From Pimelobacter sp. (GTDB taxonomy: Bacteria > Actinomycetota > Actinomycetes > Propionibacteriales > Nocardioidaceae): DNA of 35,879 nt. Positions 12,846-20,295 of this stretch are shown here, one piece after another. Where the stretch lies: positions 35,196 through 71,074 of the forward strand of contig NZZG01000161.1 of assembly GCA_002698575.1 (NCBI GenBank), in the 5' to 3' direction. Numbering within the stretch: the stretch's first letter is position 1; each line of letters starts with the position of its first letter. The translations under genes and the position numbers were made by a program. Under the pieces are notes generated by a model. The model was given only the letters and a program-made list of their open reading frames with translations. It was not told the origin of the DNA and made no database searches.

Positions 12846-13610
12846 GTGCGCCGCTACCTGACTCCCAGGATGCTGGGCGCACACGTCCTCGCCGTCGTGT
12901 GCACCGGGGCCGCCGCCGGCCTCGGCGTCTGGCAGTACGACGCCTGGCAGGCCACCCGGGCGGCCGAGGCGGTCGACCTGACCCAGGGCGATCCGGTCCC
13001 GCTGCTCGACGTGATGGGTCCCGACGACCCCTTCCCCGGCGACCAGGTCGGCCAGCCGGTGAGCTTCGCCGGCACGTGGGTGCCGCAAGGCACCGTCTTC
13101 GTCTCCGGTCGTGAGCACGACGGGCGCGACGGGTTCTGGGTGGTCACCCCGCTCACGACCGGCGGACCGGACGACCCGGCCGTTCCCGTGGTGCGGGGCT
13201 GGACCGACGTACCTGCCGATGCGCCGCCCGCGCCGCGCGGCACCGGCGAGGTCCAGGCGATCCTGCAACCCTCCGAGGGCACCGGCGCCTTCGACGAGGA
13301 TCCCCTCGACGACGTCTTCCCGCAGCTGCGGATCGCCGACCAGGTGCAGCGGATCGACGCCGACCTCTTCAGCGCCTACGCCGTCCTGGACACCGCGGCG
13401 GCGGGGACCAACACCGGCGCCGACGGGCTGGCCGTGGCCAGCGTCGAGCAGCTGCCGGCTCCGGGGCAGTTCACCGCCCTGCGCAACCTGCTCTACGCCG
13501 TGGAGTGGTGGTTCTTCGGAGCCTTCGCGCTCTTCATCTGGTGGCGCTTCGTGACCGAGGAGGCCGAGTCCCACGCGCCCCAGGAGTCCAACTTCGCAAG
13601 TATTTCCTGA
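12846..13610 (+). CDS. SURF1 family protein (cytochrome oxidase assembly type)
   Basis: SURF1 proteins assist assembly of heme-copper cytochrome c oxidase in the membrane. The 254-residue product has the family layout: an N-terminal membrane helix (about 8-28) followed by LGVWQYDAWQ, a large extracytoplasmic domain, and a second helix near the C-terminus (about 217-236). Conserved features visible are VSFAGTW, the FWVVTPL strand, VVRGW, and LLYAVEWWFFGAFALFIWWR at the end. I chose GTG 12846 because the membrane helix follows at once; the frame stays open upstream only inside the preceding gene. The upstream TACCCT suggests its own promoter. A 30-bp palindrome lies 31 bp after the stop. Confidence 0.88.
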   Translation: MRRYLTPRMLGAHVLAVVCTGAAAGLGVWQYDAWQATRAAEAVDLTQGDPVPLLDVMGPDDPFPGDQVGQPVSFAGTWVPQGTVFVSGREHDGRDGFWVVTPLTTGGPDDPAVPVVRGWTDVPADAPPAPRGTGEVQAILQPSEGTGAFDEDPLDDVFPQLRIADQVQRIDADLFSAYAVLDTAAAGTNTGADGLAVASVEQLPAPGQFTALRNLLYAVEWWFFGAFALFIWWRFVTEEAESHAPQESNFASIS

Positions 13611-13641
13611 CGTTCCTGGGCGTTGCAACCCCCCGGAACAT

Positions 13642-13671
13642 CAGGAATCCCCGGTGCACCGGGGATTCCTG
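13642..13671. repeat. Perfect 30-bp palindrome, possible terminator
   Basis: Bases 13642-13656 and 13657-13671 are exact reverse complements with no spacer (centre GGTG/CACC). In RNA this would make a long hairpin with a tight tip. It lies 31 bp after the SURF1 stop and 62 bp before the next start. There is no T-tract. It may be a rho-independent element of the T-less type or a protein-binding site. Confidence 0.6.
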
Positions 13672-13721
13672 CACCAGCAGGCGCGCCCACGGGCCCGACC
13701 CGACCGCCCACCGAGGGTCAG

Positions 13722-13727
13722 TACGAT
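13722..13727 (+). promoter_or_regulatory. Candidate leaderless -10 for the DUF3817 gene
   Basis: TACGAT fits TANNNT and ends 6 nt before GTG 13734. The weak purine stretch CAGGA between them is too close to serve as an efficient ribosome-binding site. Confidence 0.4.
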
Positions 13728-13733
13728 CAGGAT

Positions 13734-14090
13734 GTGACCCTGTTCAACAGCTACCGGTGGCTCGCCCTCGTCGTCGGCGTCCTCCTGGCCGTCTGCGCGC
13801 TGGTGGCCGCCCCCGCCAAGTACCTCGCAGCCGACGGATCGGGCCTGCAGGGCTTCGGCGAGGACCTCAGCGTGCTGTGGCTGATCCACGGCTGGATCTT
13901 CATGGTCTACGTCGTGGTCGCGTTCCTGCTCTCGCGCCGGGCCGACTGGAGCCTGACCTTCACCCTCGTCGCGCTCGCGGCAGGTCTGGTGCCGCTGCTG
14001 ATCTTCTACGTCGAGCGCCAGGTGGTGGCCAAGGTGCGTGCCGAGGCCCCGGACCTGACCGAGCCCCAGCCCTACGAGGCGCCCAGCTGA
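13734..14090 (+). CDS. DUF3817 domain integral membrane protein
   Basis: This is a small 118-residue membrane protein with three hydrophobic helices, around WLALVVGVLLAVCALVAAP, IHGWIFMVYVVVAFLLS and LVALAAGLVPLLIFYVERQV. The conserved HGW and FYVERQV segments fit DUF3817, a family of actinobacterial membrane proteins without known function. I chose GTG 13734 because homology to the family begins at the first helix. The frame is open upstream to 13623, but that stretch would translate the 30-bp palindrome into Gly/Pro repeats. The C-terminal tail is polar. Confidence 0.82.
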   Translation: MTLFNSYRWLALVVGVLLAVCALVAAPAKYLAADGSGLQGFGEDLSVLWLIHGWIFMVYVVVAFLLSRRADWSLTFTLVALAAGLVPLLIFYVERQVVAKVRAEAPDLTEPQPYEAPS

Positions 14091-14176
14091 GGACCTCGGT
14101 CGGCCCTCGTGGCCGCGGGCACAGCAACGCCCCGGGCACCGAGGTGCTCCGGGGCGGCTGGGTGTGACGGCGGGAC

Positions 14177-14896
14177 CTACTTCGTGTCGGCCTCGGGGTC
14201 GATCTCGACGACCTCGGCCGGCTCGTCCGGCGTGGTGACCGGCTGCGGGGCCTCGGCCTCGTCGGCCAGGGCCTCGTCGGGCGCGGCTCCGCCGGCATCC
14301 TCGACCGGCGCGGCCGGCGTGGGAGCCGGGGTGGGCACGTAGGAGGACTGCCAGTTGTCCGAGGACGCCTCGCCCTGGAGCTTCTTGGCGGCGAAGGCGA
14401 CCCCGCCGGCCACCAGCCCGAGGAGCACGAAGCGCTTGAGCTTGCTCTTCTTCTTCGGGGCCTCGCCCTTGAGCTCGGCGACCTTGGCGTCGGCCAGCAC
14501 GCGAGCGGCCGTGGCCTTCTCGCCGGCTGCGGCGGCGCCGGCGGCAACGGCCGGGGCGGCCTTCTCGCGAGCCTCGACGAGCTGCTCGGCGGCGCGCTGA
14601 CGCGCCTCGGCGACCACGGGGGCAGCCTTCTCGCGGGCGTCGGCCAGCTGGGCAGCCGCCTTCACCCGAGCCTCGGCGACCACGGGGGCGGCCTTCTCGC
14701 GGGCGTCGGCAAGGGCGGGGCCGGCCTTCTCCCTGGCATCGTTGAGCGCCGGGATGGCGGTGTCCTGGACGAAGTCACGGGTGGACTCCATGGCGGACTC
14801 GAGCGCTGCCTGGACGTGCGGCCGGACGCTGTCGACGTACCCCTCGACGACTTCGGTGGCCTGGTCGAGGCGCGACTTCTTCGAGCGAAGTCCCAT
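14177..14896 (-). CDS. Membrane protein with six 11-residue repeats
   Basis: The 239-residue product has four regions. An N-terminal part (1-53) includes VEGYVDSVRPHVQAALES. Six 11-residue repeats at 54-119 have consensus AREKAAPVVAE, in perfect register. Then comes a lysine-rich stretch (KKKSKLKR, 148-155) with a membrane helix (about 156-171), and finally a Pro/Ala/Glu-rich tail (186-239). 11-mer Ala/Lys/Glu repeats form amphipathic helices in LEA-type and apolipoprotein-like proteins. The DNA shows a 66-bp period (14605 and 14671), so the repeats grew by duplication of a two-repeat unit. The ATG at 14896 is preceded by AAGGAAGG. Function is unknown; a membrane-surface or stress role is conjecture. 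Confidence 0.82.
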   Translation of the reverse strand: MGLRSKKSRLDQATEVVEGYVDSVRPHVQAALESAMESTRDFVQDTAIPALNDAREKAGPALADAREKAAPVVAEARVKAAAQLADAREKAAPVVAEARQRAAEQLVEAREKAAPAVAAGAAAAGEKATAARVLADAKVAELKGEAPKKKSKLKRFVLLGLVAGGVAFAAKKLQGEASSDNWQSSYVPTPAPTPAAPVEDAGGAAPDEALADEAEAPQPVTTPDEPAEVVEIDPEADTK

Positions 14897-15163
14897 CGGG
14901 AGCCTTCCTTTCCAAAGTGGTGCACTTGGTAGTGGTGGGTGGGTTGTCGGTGGGCTCGGACAACCCAGGTCACCCCATCCCACCACGCTCCCGTCCACGC
15001 CGACCACCCCAGGGCGGGTGAGTGCCCCGGAGCCGCGCCTGTCCTCGGCGTTCGGGGCTCGGCCCCTGACCCGGTCGATGTGGTGCTGCGTGGGAGGATC
15101 GCGGTGATCTGAACTGACAGACATCTCGCCCCGAGCGGGCACGGAAAGGCAGACACGACTCTC

Positions 15164-15667
15164 ATGGCGGACCAGCAGGCCATCTTCAAGACCAACAAGG
15201 GCGACATCACGATCACCCTGTTCCCGAACCACGCGCCCGAGACGGTCGCCAACTTCACCGGTCTGGCGACCGGCACGAAGGAGGCGAACGGCGAGTCCAA
15301 GCGCTTCTACGACGGTCTCGGCTTCCACCGCGTGATCGAGGGCTTCATGATCCAGGGCGGGTGCCCGCAGGGCACCGGCACCGGTGGACCCGGCTACACG
15401 TTCAAGGACGAGATCCACCCCGAGCTCGTCTTCGACAAGCCGTACCTCCTGGCGATGGCCAACGCCGGCCCGGGCACGAACGGCTCGCAGTTCTTCATCA
15501 CGGTCGGGGCGACCCCGTGGCTCAACCGCAAGCACACCATCTTCGGTGAGGTCGCCGACCAGGCCAGCCGTGACGTCGTCGACGCCATCGCGACCTCCCC
15601 GACCGGCGCGGGCGACCGTCCGGTCGAGCCGATCGTGATGGACTCCGTCGAGATCGTCGGCGGCTGA
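15164..15667 (+). CDS. ppiA: Peptidyl-prolyl cis-trans isomerase, cyclophilin type
   Basis: Cyclophilins accelerate cis-trans isomerisation of Xaa-Pro bonds during folding. The single 167-residue domain has the catalytic core: FHRVIEGFMIQGGCPQGTGTGGPGY with the catalytic Arg, the hydrophobic-pocket region AMANAGPGTNGSQFFIT, and the pocket motif WLNRKHTIFGEV with His. No signal peptide is present, so it should be cytoplasmic. The position, just before a rhomboid gene and crgA, matches ppiA (Rv0009) in mycobacteria. ATG 15164 gives the normal cyclophilin start; the purine-rich GGAAAGG is about 16 nt upstream, so ribosome binding is weak. Confidence 0.94.
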   Translation: MADQQAIFKTNKGDITITLFPNHAPETVANFTGLATGTKEANGESKRFYDGLGFHRVIEGFMIQGGCPQGTGTGGPGYTFKDEIHPELVFDKPYLLAMANAGPGTNGSQFFITVGATPWLNRKHTIFGEVADQASRDVVDAIATSPTGAGDRPVEPIVMDSVEIVGG

Positions 15668-15676
15668 GGCACCTCC

Positions 15677-16600
15677 TTGTCCCAGACGCCGCAGCCCGGA
15701 TCCGGGGTGGTGGAGTGCTACCGCCACCCCGGACGCGAGGCCAACATCCGGTGCCAGCGCTGTGGGCGCCCGATCTGTCCGGACTGCATGCGTGACGCGG
15801 CCGTGGGCTTCCAGTGCCCCGACTGCGTCAAGGAGGGGGCCAAGGCGACCCGCAGCGGTCGCACGGCGTACGGCGGCACCCGCTCGACCAACCCGGCGCT
15901 GACCTCCCAGGTCCTGGTCGCGGTCAACGCCGCCGTCTGGATCGCGGTCCTCGCGACCGGGTGGACGAGCAGCCGTCTCGTTGACCTGCTCGGCCTCACC
16001 CCCAACGGCGGGTGCGTCCAGGGCAACTTCATCTTCGACGTCTCGCGGTCCCTGTGCGAGACGCGGTCGGGAACGTGGGTGCCCGGCGTGGTCGACGGCG
16101 CCTACTGGCAGCTGATCACCAGCACGTTCCTGCACGTGCAGATCTGGCACATCGCGGCCAACATGCTGGCCCTGTACGTCCTCGGTCCACAGATCGAGGC
16201 GGCGCTGGGTCGCGCGCGCTTCCTCGCGCTCTACCTCGCCTCGGGCCTGACCGGATCGGCGACCGTCTACTGGCTCTCGGCCGAGTACGGCACCACCCTG
16301 GGCGCCTCGGGCGCCATCTACGGCCTCTTCGCCGCCCTCGGCGTCATCGTCTACAAGGTCGGCGGCGACCTGCGCAGCATCGGCGGGCTGCTGCTGATCA
16401 ACCTGGTGATCACCTTCGCGGTCCCCAACATCTCCTGGCAGGGCCACCTGGGTGGCTTCGTCGGCGGGGCCCTGATCTCCGCCGTCCTCGTCTACGCCCC
16501 CAAGGGCTCGCGACGATCGACGGTGCAGTGGTCGGCGATCGCCGGCCTCGTCGCGCTGACGGTGCTGGCGATCATCGTGCGCTCCGCCGTCCTGGCCTGA
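15677..16600 (+). CDS. Rhomboid intramembrane serine protease with N-terminal zinc finger
   Basis: Rhomboids cut membrane proteins within the bilayer using a Ser-His dyad. Residues 14-50 form a B-box-like zinc-binding module (Cys14, His17, Cys26, Cys29, Cys34, Cys37, Cys47, Cys50). The six-helix rhomboid domain spans about 78-300, with HIAANMLALYVLGP (158-171), the catalytic Ser211 in LGASGAIYGLF, and His257 in GHLGGFVGGA. All key residues are present. The start is TTG 15677, behind GAGG at 15666-15669 with 7-nt spacing; it begins 9 bp after ppiA, so the genes are probably cotranscribed. The zinc-finger fusion is common among actinobacterial rhomboids. The substrate is unknown. Confidence 0.92.
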   Translation: MSQTPQPGSGVVECYRHPGREANIRCQRCGRPICPDCMRDAAVGFQCPDCVKEGAKATRSGRTAYGGTRSTNPALTSQVLVAVNAAVWIAVLATGWTSSRLVDLLGLTPNGGCVQGNFIFDVSRSLCETRSGTWVPGVVDGAYWQLITSTFLHVQIWHIAANMLALYVLGPQIEAALGRARFLALYLASGLTGSATVYWLSAEYGTTLGASGAIYGLFAALGVIVYKVGGDLRSIGGLLLINLVITFAVPNISWQGHLGGFVGGALISAVLVYAPKGSRRSTVQWSAIAGLVALTVLAIIVRSAVLA

Positions 16601-16606
16601 CCCGCC

Positions 16607-16688
16607 CGTTCTCCACACCTGTGGAGAACGCGGTGGAGAACTACACGCGTGGGATTCGTTCCACAGTTGTGGAGGAGCCTGTGGATAA
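16607..16688. other. Second DnaA-box cluster outside oriC
   Basis: Six DnaA-box-like 9-mers lie in 82 bp: TTCTCCACA 16609-16617 (+), TTCTCCACA 16620-16628 (-), TTCTCCACC 16632-16640 (-), CGTTCCACA 16657-16665 (+), TCCTCCACA 16668-16676 (-) and a perfect TTATCCACA 16680-16688 (-). The first two form an 11-bp inverted repeat (16607-16617 and 16620-16630). The cluster starts just after the rhomboid stop and lies between converging genes, so it is not a promoter site for either neighbour. It is denser than the oriC gap and holds the only perfect box I found in the window. A DnaA titration or regulatory site is inferred. Confidence 0.7.
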
Positions 16689-16710
16689 CTCTGAGCGTCG
16701 GCGAGGTGGC

Positions 16711-16778
16711 AGTTTCTCCGCCGAAGCGGAGAAACTCCCGCTTCTGTCAAGAAGTTTCTCGACAGAAGCGGGAGTTTC
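16711..16778. terminator. Two overlapping hairpins between convergent genes (bidirectional terminator?)
   Basis: Hairpin 1 pairs 16711-16721 with 16726-16736 (11 bp, CGAA loop). Hairpin 2 pairs 16731-16748 with 16761-16778 (18 bp perfect, 12-nt loop). The two share bases 16731-16736, so they cannot form together. The 18-bp stem is followed by C and G, not a T-run, on either strand. Position between the convergent rhomboid gene and crgA fits a bidirectional terminator. The rest of the gap (16779-16991) shows no gene or clear site. Confidence 0.6.
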
Positions 16779-16991
16779 GTCAGTCTGGGTGGGCAATCCG
16801 GGCGCAGCCGGCCTCGACCACAGCTGGACATCGGAGGCCGTACGGCGGCGTACGGACGGCGCATAGGTCGGTCGGTGACCCGGATCCGGGCTGTGCACAA
16901 CTCGGCGTCCGGCGTCGACCCAGCCGGCGTTCACCCAGGCGGCAACGACCCGAGCCGGCAACGACTCAGCCGACGTCGAGCCGGCGGGGAC

Positions 16992-17465
16992 TCACTCCCA
17001 GCGCGTGGCGAAGGTGAAGCCGACCGCCATGAAGGCGATCCCGACGATGAGGTTCTTCTGACCCAGGTCGTCGAAGATCGGCACCGCGGAGGTGTCCTGG
17101 GCGATCGCGTAGAAGACGCAGATCCAGGCCAGGCCCAGCAGGAAGCACCCGAGCATCCCGGCGACGACGCCGCGCCCACGTCCCAGCGGCGTGCTCGGGT
17201 GGGCCGAGATGGTCAGGCCGAGGAAGAAGGCACCGAAGCCGATCAGGTAGTTCCAGTCGCCCAGGTCCTGCAGGAATCCGGGACCCTTGGCGGAGAGCAC
17301 CTCACCGGCGTCGCTGAACTCGCCCTCGGGGCGGACCCCGACGTAGTAGTAGACGATCCAGGCGATCCCCAGCACGATCAACGTCAGCGCGATGACGAAG
17401 CGCACGCTCAGCGTCGGTCCCCGGTCGGGGTCGAAGCTGCTCTGGGTCGACTCGGTCTTGGCCAC
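16992..17465 (-). CDS. crgA: CrgA-type cell division protein, internally duplicated
   Basis: CrgA is a small membrane protein of the actinobacterial divisome, normally about 85-95 residues with two membrane helices. This product has 157 residues and four helices. The first half (about 20-90) reads LGIAWIVYYYV then LGDWNYLIGFGAFFLGL. The second (about 98-157) reads LGLAWICVFYAI then LGQKNLIVGIAFMAVGF and ends in the CrgA-like FATRWE. The two halves align, so I infer a tandem duplication of the CrgA unit, with a Gly/Arg linker (STPLGRGRG). The position next to DUF881 and the kinase operon is the usual crgA site. The start is GTG 17465, preceded by TAGGAC, which could be a ribosome-binding site or a -10. 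Confidence 0.85.
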   Translation of the reverse strand: MAKTESTQSSFDPDRGPTLSVRFVIALTLIVLGIAWIVYYYVGVRPEGEFSDAGEVLSAKGPGFLQDLGDWNYLIGFGAFFLGLTISAHPSTPLGRGRGVVAGMLGCFLLGLAWICVFYAIAQDTSAVPIFDDLGQKNLIVGIAFMAVGFTFATRWE

Positions 17466-17580
17466 GGGTGGGTCCTATCTGGTGTGTCTGCGCGCCAGCC
17501 CGGAGCACGGGCTGAAGGATGGGGCCACGGTACGGGCCGCTGGGCGGTTCCGACGACTCAGAAGCCATGGGTCCGCGGGT

Positions 17581-17586
17581 TACCTT
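17581..17586 (+). promoter_or_regulatory. Candidate leaderless -10 for the DUF881 gene
   Basis: TACCTT ends 7 nt before ATG 17594. No ribosome-binding site and no good -35 are visible. The 128-bp gap back to crgA must also hold the divergent crgA promoter. Confidence 0.4.
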
Positions 17587-17593
17587 AGTGCCC

Positions 17594-18403
17594 ATGACCG
17601 GATCTCACGCGCAGACCCCGGGGCAGGCGTCCGACGCCGGTCCCGAGGAGCCGCGTGCCGCTCGGGTGCGCAACCTGTGGAGACTCGGTACGCCGGTGAT
17701 GGTCCTGCTCTGCGGAGCCCTCTTCGTCGTCAGCGCGACCAACTCCGAGGGCACCGACCTGCGACCGGGCCGCTACACCGACCTCGCCTCGCTGGTGCAG
17801 AACGAGTCCGACGAGTACGAGCGACTCCAGGAGCGCGCCGGGCAGCTCAAGGCCCAGGTCGACACGCTCGCCGGCGGCGTCAACGACCGCCAGGTCAAGC
17901 GCAAGCAGCGCCAGGCCGAGCAGCTGCGAGGTCTCGCGGGCCTGAACACCGTCACCGGGACCGGCATCACCGTCGTCCTCGACGACGCCTCCGCCGACGT
18001 CCTGGAGCGGGCGGTCGCCGACACGGACCTCGACCTCGACCGCTACATCGTCCACCAGCAGGACATCCAGGCCGTGGTGAACGCCATGTGGGCCGGCGGT
18101 GCCGCTGCCATCACGATCCAGGGCCAGCGCATCGTGACCACGACGGGGATCAAGTGCATCGGCAGCTCGGTGCAGCTGCAGGGCGTGCCCTACCCGCCGC
18201 CGTACGTGATCCAGGCGGTGGGCGACCCGGTGGCGATCACCAGCGCGCTGGACCGCAGCCTGCGGGTCAACCAGTTCCGCGCGGACGCGCTCAACCCCGA
18301 CATCGGGGTGCGCTGGGCGCTGAGCCCCGAGGAGACGATCGAGGCCCCGGCCTACACGGGCCTGCTGGACATCACCTACGCCGAGCCCGTCGGCACCACC
18401 TGA
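17594..18403 (+). CDS. DUF881 family protein
   Basis: The 269-residue product has a short cytoplasmic N-terminus, one membrane helix (about 34-51, TPVMVLLCGALFVVSATN), a coiled-coil-like stretch (EYERLQERAGQLKAQVDTL and on, about 78-115) and an extracytoplasmic DUF881 domain. Domain hallmarks are GLNTVTGTGITVVLDDA, VHQQDIQAVVNAMWAGGA, ITIQGQRI and GVPYPPPYVIQAVGD. DUF881 proteins sit near crgA and the pknB cluster in many actinobacteria, with a likely envelope role; in Bacillus a relative (YlxW/YlxX type) lies near division genes. I chose ATG 17594 because the upstream frame crosses the promoter region. The gene converges with pknB, stops 32 bp apart. Confidence 0.88.
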   Translation: MTGSHAQTPGQASDAGPEEPRAARVRNLWRLGTPVMVLLCGALFVVSATNSEGTDLRPGRYTDLASLVQNESDEYERLQERAGQLKAQVDTLAGGVNDRQVKRKQRQAEQLRGLAGLNTVTGTGITVVLDDASADVLERAVADTDLDLDRYIVHQQDIQAVVNAMWAGGAAAITIQGQRIVTTTGIKCIGSSVQLQGVPYPPPYVIQAVGDPVAITSALDRSLRVNQFRADALNPDIGVRWALSPEETIEAPAYTGLLDITYAEPVGTT

Positions 18404-18435
18404 TCAGAGCCACTTGATCGGCGCCACCGGTCCCG

Positions 18436-20280
18436 TCAGCGCTCTCGACCGACGAGGCGCCGCGGGTTGGCCGGCGGTGAGGTGGTCTGCCCGTCGGTGG
18501 GCTGGTCGGTGGGCTCGTCGGTCGGCTGGTCGGTCGGCTCGTCCGTGGGCTCGTCGGTCGGCTCCTCGGTGGGCTCCTCGTAGACGGAGACGAAGATCGT
18601 GACGTCGCTGCCCTGGTCGAGCGGGGTGCCGGCAGCAGGGATCTGATCGGTCACGGTGCCCTGGGGCTCCTCGCTGACCAGGTCCTCGCGGATCACCGGC
18701 TGGAAGCCGAGCGCGAAGATCGCCTGCTCGGCCGCCTGCTGCTTCAGGTCGACGACGTCGGGGACCTTCTTGGGACCCTGCGAGTAGGTGAGCGTCACGG
18801 TCGTGCCGTCGGCGACCTCCGTGTTGGCAGCCGGGGACTGCTCGAGCACCTGGTTCTTGTCCTCGTCGGACTCGACCGCGTTCTGCTCGATGTCGGTGAA
18901 ACCGGCCTGCTTGAGCTGCTGGACGGCGTCCTTGCGTTGCAGGTTGGCGACCGACGGCACCGTCAGCATCGGCTTGCCGAGCGAGACCACCAGGTCGACC
19001 ACGGTGTCGGGGTCGACGAAGTCGTCGGGGGCCGGGTTCTGCTCGATGACGTTGCCCTCGGGGATCTCGTCGTCGGTGCGGTTCTCGATGGTGCCCACGG
19101 TCAGGCCGGCACTCGCGATCGCCAACCGGGCCGCGTCCTGGTCGGTGTTGATCACCGACGGCACCTGCACCTGCTCGGGCGACTCCGGGAAGAGGCTGTC
19201 CTGCACGAGCAGGTAGCCGGCGACGAGGAGTGCGATCACCAGCAGGCCCAGCAGCACCCACAGCCCGGTGCGCGGGGGCGGCTCGTCGTCCACCGACGGC
19301 AGCACGGCGGGCTCGGGACGCCGCGGGGACGTCGCCGCCGCGGCGGCGGCAGCGGGGACCGCGGCAGCGGCGGCGCGGGTCGGCGCCACCGGCACCGGCG
19401 GCACGGCCTCGACCGGACGCCCGGCCAGGTAGTGCTCGATGTCGGTGCGCATGGCACCGGCCGACTGGTAGCGGTCCTCCAGACGCTTGGCCAGCGCCTT
19501 CATCACGATGGCGTCGACCGCCGGGGGGAGGTCGGTGTCGTGGTCGGAGGGAGGGTCGGCCTGCTCGCGCACGTGCTGGTAGGCCACCGCCACCGGGCTG
19601 TCGCCGACGAACGGCGGACGACCCGTGAGCAGCTCGTAGAGCAGGCACCCGGCCGAGTAGACGTCGGAGCGGGAGTCGACGGTCTCGCCGCGCGCCTGCT
19701 CGGGGGAGAGGTACTGCGCGGTGCCGACGACCGCCGCGGTCTGGGTCATCGAGTTGGCGGCGTCGCTGATGGCGCGCGCGATCCCGAAGTCCATCACCTT
19801 CACGTCGCCGGTCGGGGTGAGCATCACGTTGCCCGGCTTGATGTCGCGGTGGATGATGCCGGCGCGGTGGCTGTAGTCGAGCGCGGACAGGACGCCGCTG
19901 GTGATCTCCAGCGCACGCTCGGGCAGGATCTTGCGGCCCTCCCGCAGGATGTCGCGCAGGGTGCGCCCGGCGACGTGCTCCATCACGATGTAGGGCTGGG
20001 CGACCCCGGAGCCGTCGTCGGCCGGCTCCTCGCCGGTGTCGTAGACCGCCACGATGGCCGGGTGGTTGAGCGAGGCCGACGACTGCGCCTCGCGGCGGAA
20101 GCGGGCCTGGAACGTCGCGTCGCTGGCCAGGTCCGTGCGCAGTCGCTTGACCGCGACGATGCGCCCGAGGCGTGAGTCGGTGCCCTTGCGGACCTCGGCC
20201 ATGCCGCCACGGCCCAGCAGCTCGCCGAGCTCGTAGCGTCCAGCCACGAGGGTGGGGCCTGGTGCTCCTGCGTCGTTCAT
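18436..20280 (-). CDS. pknB: Ser/Thr protein kinase PknB with three PASTA domains
   Basis: PknB senses peptidoglycan fragments and phosphorylates cell-wall and division proteins. The kinase domain (about 16-285) has GRGGMAEV, ATP-lysine Lys45, HRDIKPGN (144-151), DFG (164-166) and an activation loop with Thr179 and Thr181 in the same setting as the M. tuberculosis autophosphorylation sites. An Ala-rich linker, a membrane helix (about 339-359) and three extracellular PASTA repeats follow (about 371-436, 437-503, 504-570); M. tuberculosis PknB has four. The tail (571-614) is a degenerate EPTDEPTDQPTD repeat, seen as tandem repeats in the DNA near 18490-18580. It is the last gene of the minus-strand operon, 15 bp after pknA. 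Confidence 0.95.
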   Translation of the reverse strand: MNDAGAPGPTLVAGRYELGELLGRGGMAEVRKGTDSRLGRIVAVKRLRTDLASDATFQARFRREAQSSASLNHPAIVAVYDTGEEPADDGSGVAQPYIVMEHVAGRTLRDILREGRKILPERALEITSGVLSALDYSHRAGIIHRDIKPGNVMLTPTGDVKVMDFGIARAISDAANSMTQTAAVVGTAQYLSPEQARGETVDSRSDVYSAGCLLYELLTGRPPFVGDSPVAVAYQHVREQADPPSDHDTDLPPAVDAIVMKALAKRLEDRYQSAGAMRTDIEHYLAGRPVEAVPPVPVAPTRAAAAAVPAAAAAAATSPRRPEPAVLPSVDDEPPPRTGLWVLLGLLVIALLVAGYLLVQDSLFPESPEQVQVPSVINTDQDAARLAIASAGLTVGTIENRTDDEIPEGNVIEQNPAPDDFVDPDTVVDLVVSLGKPMLTVPSVANLQRKDAVQQLKQAGFTDIEQNAVESDEDKNQVLEQSPAANTEVADGTTVTLTYSQGPKKVPDVVDLKQQAAEQAIFALGFQPVIREDLVSEEPQGTVTDQIPAAGTPLDQGSDVTIFVSVYEEPTEEPTDEPTDEPTDQPTDEPTDQPTDGQTTSPPANPRRLVGRER

Positions 20281-20295
20281 CGGTCTCGCTCTTCC

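Noticed and set aside
14897..16900. Minus-strand open frame running far upstream of the 11-mer repeat gene
   Set aside because: It lies opposite ppiA and the rhomboid gene, has antisense-type composition, and the real start at 14896 has a good ribosome-binding site.
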